Both the position numbers and the translations under genes were made by a program. A stretch of 64,000 nucleotides of DNA from Lachnospiraceae bacterium OF09-6 (GTDB lineage: Bacteria; Bacillota; Clostridia; Lachnospirales; Lachnospiraceae). The DNA is taken from assembly GCA_003435055.1 (NCBI GenBank), contig QUMM01000001.1, positions 273,632 to 337,631 of the forward strand, written 5' to 3'. Under the pieces are notes generated by a model. It was given only the letters and a program-made list of their open reading frames with translations, searched no databases and was not told the DNA's origin. This document shows positions 55,330-64,000 of this stretch, in pieces; position 1 is the first letter of the stretch, and each line of letters opens with the position of its first letter.

Positions 55330-55878
55330 TTAATTCGTCATCAATGCAAATACCATTTCCGCCGTCTCTACCAGATTGGTTCCGCTGTCCATGCTGCATT
55401 TCTGCATATAGCGATGTGCCTCCTCCTCTGTCATACTGTTCCGATCCATCAACAATTTCTTTGCTGCATCAATCATTTTCTGCTCTTTTTCAGATCTCAC
55501 CTTCGGCATCTTTTTCTTCTTTTTCTGCCTGCGGATGATCGCTGCCTGCATGAACTCTATGGTATCCATCAGATCATGTACCTTCAGCGGCAGGCAAAGC
55601 CGCACAATATCCGGAGCCACACAGGTATCCAGAATTCCCTCAGATGCAACCAGAAGCATTTCAAAATCTCTGGGAAGGCACTCTTTCAGATAATCATACT
55701 GCATATCCCGGAAACGATAACTGCAGATGACCATACCTTCTCCCAGATTGTCGGCGGCCTGCAGTACCTGTGCCCCGCTGACACAGACGGCTGCTACCTG
55801 GTATCCATTGCGTACGATAATATTCCTGATATTTTTCGCATCTTCCGCTTTTGGGAAAGCCACAATGATACTGGCCAT
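55330..55878 (-). CDS. ANTAR-domain RNA-binding antiterminator with pseudo-receiver
   Basis: 182 residues. A receiver-like N-terminal domain lacks the phospho-acceptor (the strand ends in VICSYRFRDM, Ser for Asp), then a coiled helix and an ANTAR domain (EKEQKMIDAAKKLLMDRNSMTEEEAHRYMQ). ANTAR proteins bind two-hairpin RNA targets and stop transcription termination, mostly in nitrogen genes. It lies directly after glnA, whose leader contains a terminator hairpin, so glnA is the obvious candidate target. Confidence 0.85.
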   Translation of the reverse strand: MASIIVAFPKAEDAKNIRNIIVRNGYQVAAVCVSGAQVLQAADNLGEGMVICSYRFRDMQYDYLKECLPRDFEMLLVASEGILDTCVAPDIVRLCLPLKVHDLMDTIEFMQAAIIRRQKKKKKMPKVRSEKEQKMIDAAKKLLMDRNSMTEEEAHRYMQKCSMDSGTNLVETAEMVFALMTN

Positions 55879-55949
55879 TTTTACGCACCTCCTGTTATTG
55901 TAAAGTCATGTCTCACTTCAGCTCGACTTGAGTTTCCAAAACAGGGCTG

Positions 55950-57278
55950 TCAGATTCTGTAAAGATACTGATCCAGTTCCCACTGGGTTACCTGATTCGT
56001 ATATTCTTCCCATTCTGCTTTTTTGGCCTTGCAGAAATTCTTTACAATATGTTCTCCAAGAATCTGGCAGATAAATTCACTCTTTTCCAGTTCTTCTACT
56101 GCCTCACTCAAATTCTCAGGCAGACGTTCCAGACCGATTTTTTTCTTCTCTTCTTCTGTCAGTTCATAGATATTACTATTTACACTGGCTGGTGGCTCAA
56201 TCTTATTCTTAATGCCATCCAGTCCTGCTGCCAGGCAGACTGCCAGCACCAGATATGGATTGCTGGCCGGATCAGGACTTCTCAGTTCTATGCGTTGTCC
56301 TTCCCCCCTTGTCACTGGAATACGGATCAGAGGAGTACGGTTCTGAGCGGACCAGGCAATATAAACCGGTGCTTCATATCCTGGAACCAGACGTTTATAA
56401 GAATTGATCAGCGGGTTGGTAATTGCCGCTATTCCCTTCATATATTTCAGCAGTCCACCCATGAAATAATAGGCTTCCTGGCTTAATTCTTTCTCGTCTT
56501 CCGAATCCGCAAAGATATTTACTCCATCTTTGGATAAAGACATATTAATGTGCATACCAGATCCATTGATATTCTGCTTCGGTTTCGGCATAAAGGATGC
56601 ATGCAGACCGTGGCGCTTGGCGATAGTCTTTACCGCCAGTTTAAAGGTCATCAGACTATCTGCTATCGTCAATGCATCTCCATACTTCAGGTCGATTTCA
56701 TGCTGAGCAGGTGCCACTTCATGATGGGACGCCTCGATTCTGATTCCCACGTCTTCCAGTGTCATCACCATATCTCGTCTGGCGTTTTCCCCAAGATCCA
56801 CCGGACCCAGGTCAAAATAGCCCGCCTTCTCATGAGTGATAGTCGTTGGCTGGCCGTTATCATCCAGATGATACAGAAAAAATTCACATTCCGGTCCTAC
56901 ATCAAACTGATATCCCATATCTGCTGCCTCTTTGATCACTTTCTTCAGCACATAGCGAGGATCTCCTTCAAATGGCGTACCATCCGGTCGATAAACGTCA
57001 CAGATCAGTCTGGCCACCTTTCCCTGCTGTGGTCGCCATGGAAAAATGGTAAACGTATCCAGATCCGGATGCAGATACATATCAGATTCTTCGATCCTTA
57101 CAAACCCTTCAATCGAAGATCCATCAAACATACACTGATTATCCAGTGCTTTCTCCAGCTGACTTGCCGTAATGGCAATATTTTTCATGGTTCCGAAAAT
57201 ATCCGTAAACTGCAGACGGATAAATTCCACGTCTTCTTCTTCTACCATGCGAACAATATCTTCTCTGGTATACTTCAT
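55950..57278 (-). CDS. glnA: Glutamine synthetase, type I
   Basis: 442 residues; makes glutamine from glutamate, ammonia and ATP. The DGSSIEGF opening, metal blocks ECEFFLYH and [11 protein letters not shown], and the active-site loop around [16 protein letters not shown] are present. Its length and lack of the extra C-terminal insert fit the GSI-alpha form of Firmicutes, which is feedback-inhibited. Promoter and leader terminator lie at 57323-57395. Confidence 0.97.
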   Translation of the reverse strand: MKYTREDIVRMVEEEDVEFIRLQFTDIFGTMKNIAITASQLEKALDNQCMFDGSSIEGFVRIEESDMYLHPDLDTFTIFPWRPQQGKVARLICDVYRPDGTPFEGDPRYVLKKVIKEAADMGYQFDVGPECEFFLYHLDDNGQPTTITHEKAGYFDLGPVDLGENARRDMVMTLEDVGIRIEASHHEVAPAQHEIDLKYGDALTIADSLMTFKLAVKTIAKRHGLHASFMPKPKQNINGSGMHINMSLSKDGVNIFADSEDEKELSQEAYYFMGGLLKYMKGIAAITNPLINSYKRLVPGYEAPVYIAWSAQNRTPLIRIPVTRGEGQRIELRSPDPASNPYLVLAVCLAAGLDGIKNKIEPPASVNSNIYELTEEEKKKIGLERLPENLSEAVEELEKSEFICQILGEHIVKNFCKAKKAEWEEYTNQVTQWELDQYLYRI

Positions 57279-57322
57279 AAATAATCACTCCTCCAATGTT
57301 CTATATCCTTTTTTATATGAAA

Positions 57323-57395
57323 AAAGGCATTCTACACCTGTGGTCGAACGCCTTTGCTCTGAAAAAATCATAACAGCGGCATTTTTGTTTGTCAA
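57323..57395 (-). promoter_or_regulatory. glnA promoter and leader terminator
   Basis: TTGACA (57390-57395) and TATGAT (57367-57372), 17-base spacer. Immediately downstream an AAAGGCATTC/GAACGCCTTT ten-pair hairpin (57323-57355) with T run, located between promoter and glnA, so transcription can stop before the gene. An inner ACC-ACA-GGT pairing sits in its loop. Confidence 0.75.
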
Positions 57396-57494
57396 CCAAA
57401 AACCCGCTGTCTCATAATGATACTTAATCATTAAATCTATTTACTATTTCGATTAATCCATCCCAATTGATTTCTATTATTCTTTGATCTCTCC

Positions 57495-57523
57495 TTTACT
57501 TTTAGACACTGAATGTCTAAAAT
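57495..57523 (+). promoter_or_regulatory. Promoter whose spacer is a palindromic operator
   Basis: TTTACT (57495-57500) and TAAAAT (57518-57523), 17 apart. The spacer is the palindrome TTTAGACA-ctgaa-TGTCTAAA (57501-57521), eight-base arms, overlapping the -10 start. A repressor bound here would block polymerase. It drives the small ORF at 57560. Confidence 0.55.
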
Positions 57524-57559
57524 AAAATTAGAAGAAAACATCATAACAGGAGGTATATT

Positions 57560-57715
57560 ATGGATCATACTTTTACAGATCAGGAACTTGCACGGGCACT
57601 TGCTCTTATCGCCATGGCTGAAGCAGATTTTTGCCAGAGATTTCTTTCCTCTGCTACTTCTCTTCCTGAAGAACCTCAATCGCCTTTTGAAGCTGATTGT
57701 CTTCTTCATGACTGA
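57560..57715 (+). CDS. Small ORF, 51 residues, function unknown
   Basis: ATG at 57560 after a strong AGGAGG (eight bases). The product opens MDHTFTDQELARALALIAMA and ends EADCLLHD; it is soluble, acidic and helix-prone, with no known domain I recognise. Its last 60 bases lie antisense to the end of the protease gene at 57654. The promoter with a palindrome in its spacer argues for a real, regulated gene. Confidence 0.5.
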   Translation: MDHTFTDQELARALALIAMAEADFCQRFLSSATSLPEEPQSPFEADCLLHD

Positions 57716-58886
57716 TACTGGACTGATTTTTCAGCTCCTCATCTAATTCTATCTCCACGTCCGGTGTGATACCTTTTTTGTGTATATCATGCCCTTTTGG
57801 TGTGTAATATTTCGCCACTGTCAGTTTCACTCCCGTGCCATCTGACAGATAAAAGGTTCTCTGTACAATTCCCTTTCCAAAAGTTGTAGTTCCAACAATG
57901 GTTCCAATTCCATAATCCTGAATTGCTCCGGCAAAGATCTCTGAAGCACTGGCACTGTTCTCATTTGCCAATACCGCCAGCGGTTTGGTAAATTGATGTT
58001 CTTCGTCTGACGTATACTCTTTCCGATTCCCGTTCTTATCTTCCGTATAAACAATCAGACCTTCCGGCAGAAGCTGATCCAGCATATCACACACTACCTG
58101 CAGCACACCGCCTGGATTGTTCCGCACATCAATGATCAGCTTTTCCATATTCTGGTTCTCCAGATCCTCAAGGGCCTCCTTAAACTGGTCTGCCGTCACT
58201 TCATCAAATTCCACCAGCCTGATATAACCAATCTGGTTATCCAACATCTCATATTCCACTGTCGGGATCTGTACTTCCCGCCTGGTCAGTTCCACCTCCA
58301 GAGTCTCACCATCCCGCTCTATTTCCAGAGTCAGTTGCTCCTCCGGATCCGTCTTAATCTTCGATACCAGTTCCGAAAGTTCCATTCCTTCTACGGACTT
58401 TCCATTCCAACCGGTGATCACATCGCCTGGCTGCAGCCCTGCTTCCTGAGCCGGTGTTCCGTCAAAGCAGGATACGACTGACAGTTCTCCGGTATCCGGA
58501 TCCTGGGTAAGGGTAGCTCCTATGCCAGAATAAGCTCCTGATATGGATTCCTCCATACTCTCCAGTTCTTCCTTTGAATAATAAACGGAATAGGGATCCT
58601 CCAGACCGGCCACCATTCCGGTATACATCGTATCCTCCACTTTCTGTCCATCTATTTCATCCAGATAATAGGCATTGATCAGTTCTTCGATCTCTCCTGT
58701 CTTTTTCTTTACCTGACTCAGATTCATATCCAAAGTCTCTGTCTTCTCTGAGTCTGTACTGACTGCTGCGCGTCTGGTCATCTTCCACTGCAGATGCAGC
58801 AAACATCCCGCCATACAGATCAGTACCAGAAAGACTCCACAGAAAAGTCCCTTCATAAACTTTTCATTTTCATTTTTCTGTTCCAT
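57654..58886 (-). CDS. C-terminal processing protease, S41 family (CtpA-like)
   Basis: 410 residues. N-terminal membrane anchor (GLFCGVFLVLICMAGCLL), a PDZ domain (SGIGATLTQDP, GLQPGDVITGWNGKSV), and the S41 core with Ser in ANENSASASEIFAGAIQDYG and Lys in TTFGKGIVQR. It trims secreted or membrane proteins at the outer face of the membrane. Start at 58886 after AAAGGAG. Its end overlaps the antisense small ORF. Confidence 0.94.
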   Translation of the reverse strand: MEQKNENEKFMKGLFCGVFLVLICMAGCLLHLQWKMTRRAAVSTDSEKTETLDMNLSQVKKKTGEIEELINAYYLDEIDGQKVEDTMYTGMVAGLEDPYSVYYSKEELESMEESISGAYSGIGATLTQDPDTGELSVVSCFDGTPAQEAGLQPGDVITGWNGKSVEGMELSELVSKIKTDPEEQLTLEIERDGETLEVELTRREVQIPTVEYEMLDNQIGYIRLVEFDEVTADQFKEALEDLENQNMEKLIIDVRNNPGGVLQVVCDMLDQLLPEGLIVYTEDKNGNRKEYTSDEEHQFTKPLAVLANENSASASEIFAGAIQDYGIGTIVGTTTFGKGIVQRTFYLSDGTGVKLTVAKYYTPKGHDIHKKGITPDVEIELDEELKNQSSISHEEDNQLQKAIEVLQEEK

Positions 58887-58907
58887 ATATACTCCTTTCC
58901 ATAAAAA

Positions 58908-58942
58908 ACAAGAGGGTCTGGTATGCTCCCATACTCAAACCC
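58908..58942 (-). terminator. Terminator after the CdaR-like regulator
   Basis: Imperfect stem GGGTTTG...CAGACCC with a bulge, capped by a GTATG/CATAC pair, followed on the minus strand by TTGTTTTTT. Confidence 0.65.
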
Positions 58943-58961
58943 CCGTTTCTTTTCTTTTTAC

Positions 58962-60050
58962 CTAAAAATCTGTGGTCTCCATATACTTCATATATTTTAC
59001 AACCATCAGTGCAATCTTAAATGTGATTGCATCCTCGAATACTCTCAGATCCAGTCCTGTACTCTTCTGAAGTTTATCCAGACGGTATACCAGTGTATTT
59101 CTATGAATATACAACTGTCTGGATGTCTCAGATACATTCAAACTGTTCTCGAAGAATTTATTAATCGTTGTCAATGTCTCTTCATCAAAATCATCTGTCG
59201 ATTTTCCACCAAAGATTTCTTTGATAAACATTTTGCAAAGTGGTATCGGCAGCTGATAGATCAGCCGTCCAATTCCCAATGAACTATAGGCAATCACATT
59301 TCTCTCATCAAAAAAGATTTTTCCCACATCCAGTGCCATGCGTGCCTCTTTATAAGATCTGGAGACTTCCTTAATCTCATTCACCACCGTACCATAGGCC
59401 ACATGTGCGATCTCTCTTAACTCCGATTCCAGACTGCTGATAATCATACGAGCAGTCTGCTCCAGTTCTTCATTACCATCAGACTCTTCCAGTTCCTTTA
59501 CCACAATAATGCTCTTCTCATCTACCGCTGTGATAAAATCGCCGGAACGATTCCCCAGGTTCGTCCGAATACTCTCCATGGATACTGTATCTTTTTCATG
59601 ATTTGTCTCCAATATAAATACCACTCTTCTGGAATCTGTATTAATATGGAGCTTTTTTGCTCTGTTATAGATATCAATCAGCAGCAGGTTATCCAATAAC
59701 AGATTCTTGATAAAGTTATCCTTATCAAATCTTTCTTTATAAGCAACCAGCAACCCCTGTATCTGAAATGCTGCCATCTTGCCGATCATATAAGTATCAT
59801 CTGTACTTCCACTTGCGAGAAGGATATATTCCAGCTGAGTCTCATCATATACCTTAAAGAACTGGTACCCCTGCACTTCCTGGCTGTCTGCAGGCGAATT
59901 TGCAAAAATTCTTGCAGGCTCTGAAAAATCTCCTGCCTCCGGGAATGTAGCTGCCAGTACATTTCCCTCTGTGTCAATAATCCCCAATTCCACTCTGCTG
60001 ATCTGTTTCAAACCTTCTACCGTATTCTGCAATATTTGATTAGAAATCAT
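58962..60050 (-). CDS. CdaR/PucR-type transcriptional regulator
   Basis: About 362 residues. N-terminal sensory domain of the sugar-diacid regulator type (ISNQILQNTVEGLKQISRVE), a middle GGDEF-like PucR region, and a C-terminal PucR helix-turn-helix (NVSETSRQLYIHRNTLVYRLDKLQKSTG). Start at 60050, after GGGGTG. Regulators like this respond to small carbon or nitrogen compounds. It is just downstream of greA on the same strand; the target is unknown. Confidence 0.85.
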   Translation of the reverse strand: MISNQILQNTVEGLKQISRVELGIIDTEGNVLAATFPEAGDFSEPARIFANSPADSQEVQGYQFFKVYDETQLEYILLASGSTDDTYMIGKMAAFQIQGLLVAYKERFDKDNFIKNLLLDNLLLIDIYNRAKKLHINTDSRRVVFILETNHEKDTVSMESIRTNLGNRSGDFITAVDEKSIIVVKELEESDGNEELEQTARMIISSLESELREIAHVAYGTVVNEIKEVSRSYKEARMALDVGKIFFDERNVIAYSSLGIGRLIYQLPIPLCKMFIKEIFGGKSTDDFDEETLTTINKFFENSLNVSETSRQLYIHRNTLVYRLDKLQKSTGLDLRVFEDAITFKIALMVVKYMKYMETTDF

Positions 60051-60175
60051 ACCGTTCACCCCAATACATAGTATATCTTTTACTATCATACACCAATTTT
60101 AACAAAAAAGAAAGGTGTTTTTCATATTTTTTTGTAAGGATTTCAGGCATACCTTTTCGTCATATTTACTGTTTT

Positions 60176-60679
60176 TCAGAATCGACGGATCTCATCCTGA
60201 CTGTCATCATTTTCTTTACTGATTGCTTTGATCTCTACATAATATCCTGCATTTTCATTGATCTTTACCAGTACCCGATCTCCCACTTTATGTCCACAGA
60301 TCGCTTTTCCAAGAGGAGATTCAATACTGATCATTCCTTTCATGGAATTTCCTCGAATAGAGGTCACCAGCTTATAAGTTTCTGTCTCGTCTTCATCTTC
60401 AAAATATACTTCTACTGTATTATTTAATCCCACTTCATCAGAACGTGACTGATCTGACACGATTCTTGCATTTTTCAGCATTCTCTCCAGATAACGAATA
60501 CGACTCTCATTAATATTCTTATCCTTTTTAGCGGCATGATATTCAAAATTCTCACTGAGGTCTCCCTGCGCTCTGGCCTCTTTCACTGCTTCCAGTGCTT
60601 CTTTTCGCACAACCAGTTTGCGATATTCGATCTCTTCCTGAATCTTTTTCACATCGCTTTCCGTTAACTGTTCTCCCAT
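60176..60679 (-). CDS. greA: Transcription elongation factor GreA
   Basis: 167 residues. N-terminal coiled-coil finger that reaches into the polymerase channel (acidic tip around GDLSENFEYHAAKK) and C-terminal FKBP-like domain (GHKVGDRVLVKINENAGYYVE). It rescues back-tracked polymerase by stimulating RNA cleavage. Start at 60679 after AAAGGAG. It begins 41 bases after proA. Confidence 0.95.
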   Translation of the reverse strand: MGEQLTESDVKKIQEEIEYRKLVVRKEALEAVKEARAQGDLSENFEYHAAKKDKNINESRIRYLERMLKNARIVSDQSRSDEVGLNNTVEVYFEDEDETETYKLVTSIRGNSMKGMISIESPLGKAICGHKVGDRVLVKINENAGYYVEIKAISKENDDSQDEIRRF

Positions 60680-60720
60680 ATTATCTTCATACTCCTTTAC
60701 TGTTCCTGTCACTTGGGATT

Positions 60721-61997
60721 CTATAGATCTTTAAAATGAAACGTTCTTTTTCCGCTGGCATAGTCTCCTACCACATGTCCATTTCCAAATAATTTATACT
60801 TGTAGCTGACCAGGCCTTCCAGGCCCACCGGTCCTCTGGCATGCAGTTTTCCCGTACTGATTCCCACCTCTGCTCCAAATCCGTAACGGTAACCATCTGC
60901 AAATCGAGTAGAACAGTTCTGATAAACACCCGCTGAATCCACCAGCATCATAAATTCTTCTGCTGCCCCGCTGTCTTCTGTCAGGATACAATCTGTGTGA
61001 TGTGATCCATAAGTATTAATATGATCAATCGCCTCCTGAATAGAATCTACTATTTTGGCCGATACAATATAATCCAGATATTCTTTCCGGTTATCCTCTT
61101 CCGTTGCCTCTACGCATCCTGTCAGCTCCTGCACTTCTCTGGTACCTTTCAATTCTACCTCATGTGCTTTCAATTCCTTTGCCAGTTCCGGCAGGAATTT
61201 TTCCGCTATCGCCCTGTGAATCAGCAGTGTCTCTACCGCATTGCAGGCAGACACGTACTGCGTCTTGGCATCGAGAATCACTGGTATTGCTTTTTTCAGA
61301 TCTGCCTCTTTGTCCACATAAATATGACAGATTCCATCTGCATGTCCCATAACCGGAATTCTGGTATGATTCATAATATACTGTACAAACTGATTTGAGC
61401 CCCTTGGAATCAACAAATCTACATATCCATAACAGTCCAGGAGTTCGCTGATCTCCGATCTGGCTTCCAGAAGCAGCATACTATGCTCTGGCAGTCCAGC
61501 CTCCAGTGCAGCTTTCTGTATAATCTGAAATAAAATCTTATTGGTTCTGAGTGCTTCACTGCCACCCTTCAAAATCACGCAGTTTCCACTCTTGATACAC
61601 AAAGCGGAAATCTGCACCAGCGCATCCGGTCTGGCTTCAAAAATGACTCCAATCACGCCTATTGGCAGGTAACACGATAAAGAGTCAGTCCCTCATCCAA
61701 TTCCCTGGCCAGCTGCGTCTGACGCAATGGATCCTTTAATCCGATCAGGTCATGAATGCCTTCTGTCACATCATGAAGCTTTCCTTCATCAAACTTCAGG
61801 CGTTTCAATACCGGAGCCGCGATTCCTTCTTTTTCTGCCTGCCTTCTGTCTTCCTCATTTGCCGCAAAAATCTCTTCTTTTCTGGCAGCTAATGCATCAG
61901 ATACTGCCTGCAACGCCTGATTTCTCTGAGTTTCCGATAATGCAGCCATCTGAGGTGCTGCCGCTTTCACTTTTCTGACTTCTTCTCTGATCTCCAT
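60721..61997 (-). CDS. proA: Gamma-glutamyl phosphate reductase, one frameshift
   Basis: Second step of proline synthesis: reduces glutamyl phosphate to the semialdehyde. Catalytic Cys in TQYVSACNAVETLLIH; blocks VIFEARPDALVQIS and RFADGYRYGFGAEVGISTG. The frame breaks near 61665: one C restored in tgccaatag gives CPIGVIGVIF and 426 codons (425 residues), the normal length. Start at 61997 after AAAGGAGAG. proB is not next to it. Confidence 0.93.
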
Positions 61998-62110
61998 ATC
62001 TGTCTCTCCTTTGCCGAATGAACAGACAGGAAGTTTTCTTCTCTGCCCTTCCTGTCTATCGCTACAGGCTTCATTATAAAAGAGTTTTTCTGTCACCGCA
62101 AGTTCTATTC

Positions 62111-63260
62111 CTACATCTTTCGTATATAAAATGCAATCTGATAGGGCAGCCTCTCTTCCGGTGTCTCCAGACTGGTATTCAGTAGTTTTTTGATATTTCC
62201 GATACGGTATAATACCGTATTGCGATGGGTATACATCTCTTCTGCCACCGCCTGAATACTCCCATTATGCCTGAGATAGCATTCCAGCGTTTCCACATAA
62301 CTGGCATGATGTTTTGCATCATATGCTTCCAGTGCTGCCAGTGTCTCCTCTTCCATTTCTCTTAAAATATCCGGATCTGAAGTCATATACAGCAGACGGT
62401 TCAGACCACACTCATCAAATTGCACTACAGAGCACTTCTCTTTCATAGCGATTCTGGCTGCTGCTCTGGCCCGATAATAGCTGACTGACATCTGTGAAAT
62501 ATCCATGCGCAGACTGCCAATCCCCACATAAAGTGACAATCCCGGCATTCGTTTTTCCGCTCTGCGCACCGTTCCTTCAGCCAATCTTTGCATAAAGCTT
62601 CTGGAACTGCATTCGCCACCAGCACAAAATCTGAATTATAATAGAAAAAACTGGCGTTATGAGTAATTTCCTCCAGATATACCTGAATCCGATAGGACAG
62701 TTTCTTACGTTCACTGTGTCCATCGCATCCAGTCCTTCGCAGGTAAAAAGCATCACCTGAAAGCTGCCATCCACATCAAAGTAAGGCAGCAATTCTTTTC
62801 GGTATGCATCCTGATTATCCGGTGCCTCGATCGCTGAAATCAACGCTGACACAATCTGTTCGTCTGCACTGTCCTGCAAAAACACCCGGATGCTGAAATC
62901 TTTGATCATATCTGACAAATGCACTTCCCAGGGAACCGTCAGAAGCGGCAGATCATTTTCGTCACAATACTGCTTCAGTTCATCCGGAATCTCCAAAATA
63001 TATTGTCCTACATTCACTATCAGGCCGGCAGAATGGTGACGTACCAACTCCTTTGCCAGATGCATCCAATCGATAAGCTCCGGGAACCCAAGTCCTGTGG
63101 TTACTGCCAGCTCCTTTCCCCAAAAATTCTGTATAATCGTGGTACCTTCCAGTAAGTGCACCCAGCTGATCGAATTAGACCAGCCATTTCTTCCCGCCAG
63201 GAACTTCATATCATATTGTTTCTCTGATGTCAGCATCATATCCTCAATGGTAAAGCTCAC
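62111..63260 (-). CDS. PucR family transcriptional regulator, two frameshifts
   Basis: About 383 residues after repair. N-terminal PucR sensory domain (VSFTIEDMMLTSEKQYDMKF...GWSNSISWVHLLE) and C-terminal helix-turn-helix (EEMYTHRNTVLYRIGNIKKLL). The frame breaks near 62708 and 62598; restoring one base each time gives KKLSYRIQVYLEEIT and VPE-FMQRLAEGTVRR, and the total is 384 codons. Start is the GTG at 63260, eight bases after AAAGGAG. PucR regulators often govern purine or amino-acid use. Confidence 0.85.
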
Positions 63261-63480
63261 GTTGTTCACTCCTTTTCCCGTTTCGGTAACGTCTGTATAC
63301 TTCTCTTTTTTATTCTATCATAATTTGTTTATCGTGTCTCGTTTTTTGTGCTTTCAGCACATAATATAGGCTACATTTTTAGAGTTATAAGCCATATGAT
63401 TTTTTATTTTTTGTGCTAAAATATAATTACATCAAGGAAATACAAACATTCCTGATAAACAATACAAGGAGGCGAGAATT

Positions 63481-63639
63481 ATGAGATTCACTACTTATAC
63501 TAATTCCATGGACACACTTTCCATGCCAGAATGGATTCGCACAGAGCGTTATATGTACTGTGACAATTTTGTAAATGATTATATGAATTCAGATCGATTC
63601 AGTCTTCTTTCCTTTATCAAACATCTATTTCACAGATAG
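63481..63639 (+). CDS. Small ORF, 52 residues, function unknown
   Basis: ATG at 63481 after a strong AAGGAGG. The product (MRFTTYTNSMDTLSMPEWIR ... LLSFIKHLFHR) is rich in aromatic and Ser residues and has no domain I know. A TATAAT box is at 63422-63427. It is divergent from the PucR regulator and followed by a series of hairpins. Codon use and ribosome site favour a real gene. Confidence 0.5.
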   Translation: MRFTTYTNSMDTLSMPEWIRTERYMYCDNFVNDYMNSDRFSLLSFIKHLFHR

Positions 63640-63660
63640 TTATAATATACTCTCTTTCTC

Positions 63661-63757
63661 ATCACCAGAGGCAGCTGACGCTGTTTCTGGTGATTGTATG
63701 TAACCACCAGGTTACGTACCAAAAAAGCGGCACCCCTGACCGGGATGTCGCTTTTTT
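63661..63757 (+). terminator. Hairpin cluster ending in a terminator
   Basis: Three hairpins in a row: ATCACCAGA/TCTGGTGAT (63661-63694), GTAACC/GGTTAC (63700-63715), and a long A-rich/T-rich stem AAAAAAGCGG...TCGCTTTTTTT (63721-63757) that is an intrinsic terminator. Confidence 0.7.
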
Positions 63758-63841
63758 TGGTCCTTTGCAGCCCATTTATAAGAATATATATTTCATAACA
63801 AATAAAACTGCCAGTACATGCAGCAATGGCGTGATGTAAAA

Positions 63842-63895
63842 AAGTGTCTTCGACACTTCAACTCCCCTGCCCCTCAATCTTGAGGGGATAAGGGG
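63842..63895. other. Tandem hairpins before the right-edge gene
   Basis: AAGTGTC/GACACTT (63842-63858) and a long CCCCT-CCCTCA/TGAGGG-AGGGG stem (63864-63895), placed 35 bases before an ATG. They resemble the end of an IS91-like or other hairpin-ended mobile element. Confidence 0.4.
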
Positions 63896-63930
63896 TTTCT
63901 TTTTGCTTCATTTTCCTTCATAATACTCTT

Positions 63931-64000
63931 ATGAATATCTTACAGAAAATCTTTACTGACTATTATGAAGAAATGATCTATACATTACATCCACGTCATT
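63931..64000 (+). CDS. Probable transposase N-terminus (IS91-like), cut by window edge
   Basis: Reads MNILQKIFTDYYEEMIYTLH then PRH before the window ends. The opening resembles the zinc-binding N-terminal region of IS91-family (Y2) transposases of Clostridia as I remember them, but 23 residues are too few for certainty. No good ribosome site is seen. Confidence 0.35.
   Translation, partial: MNILQKIFTDYYEEMIYTLHPRH

Noticed and set aside
57437..57709. Minus-strand 90-codon open frame between glnA and the protease
   Set aside because: Basic composition, no ribosome site, no known domain, and it runs against the better-supported small ORF at 57560 and its promoter.

Overview
The window looks like chromosome of an anaerobic Gram-positive Clostridia member, most likely Lachnospiraceae (Blautia, Ruminococcus or Dorea type). 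The signs are a class III anaerobic ribonucleotide reductase, a two-subunit iron-sulfur fumarase with a LUD protein, DapL-type lysine synthesis, non-discriminating AspRS with GatCAB under a T-box, a class-I SOS box at recA, a yybP-ykoY manganese riboswitch, AGGAGG-type ribosome binding sites and a moderate GC content. I saw no rRNA, CRISPR array or prophage.

Layout. 1-5.6 kb is a worn accessory stretch: a major facilitator, an AraC regulator, two inverted tRNA-Arg(ACG) genes around a dead MATE pump, a type IV (AbiE) toxin-antitoxin remnant whose toxin lost its core, and two genes cut at one junction. 5.6-7.6 kb is a Mn2+ riboswitch operon of two cation transporters. 7.6-10.3 kb pairs a DUF4317 protein with an asparagine-synthetase-like enzyme that has no glutaminase nucleophile. 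10.4-23 kb is housekeeping: SGNH hydrolase, sfsA, rny-recX-recA, an acyltransferase-like protein, topB, an ABC pair, asd, argH and queH. 23.1-27.5 kb is a MarR-controlled heterodimeric ABC exporter. 27.5-31.5 kb is a fumarase-LUD-DUF2284-GDPD run. 33.1-40.7 kb carries a SsuBC-type ABC pair, a CUT1 sugar ABC importer and a YesM/YesN-type two-component system. 40.7-46.3 kb holds a D-lactate dehydrogenase, an amidohydrolase, nrdD and a deacetylase-like lipoprotein. 46.3-57.4 kb is nitrogen and amino-acid metabolism (gatBAC, aspS, asnA, dapL, dapF, an ANTAR regulator, glnA). 57.5-64 kb has a C-terminal processing protease, two PucR/CdaR-type regulators, greA, proA, two unannotated small ORFs and the start of a probable transposase.

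A strong theme is nitrogen flow: glnA with an ANTAR regulator and a leader terminator, asnA, an AsnB-like enzyme, tRNA-dependent amidation, asd/dapL/dapF for lysine and cell wall, argH and proA.

Ten protein genes, several normally essential, are broken by single-base losses, mostly in short C or G runs. In each complete one, restoring the inferred bases gives a length that is an exact multiple of three, so these look like consensus errors. By contrast the MATE, AbiEii, LRR, XRE and Rpn pieces carry larger losses and are real relics.
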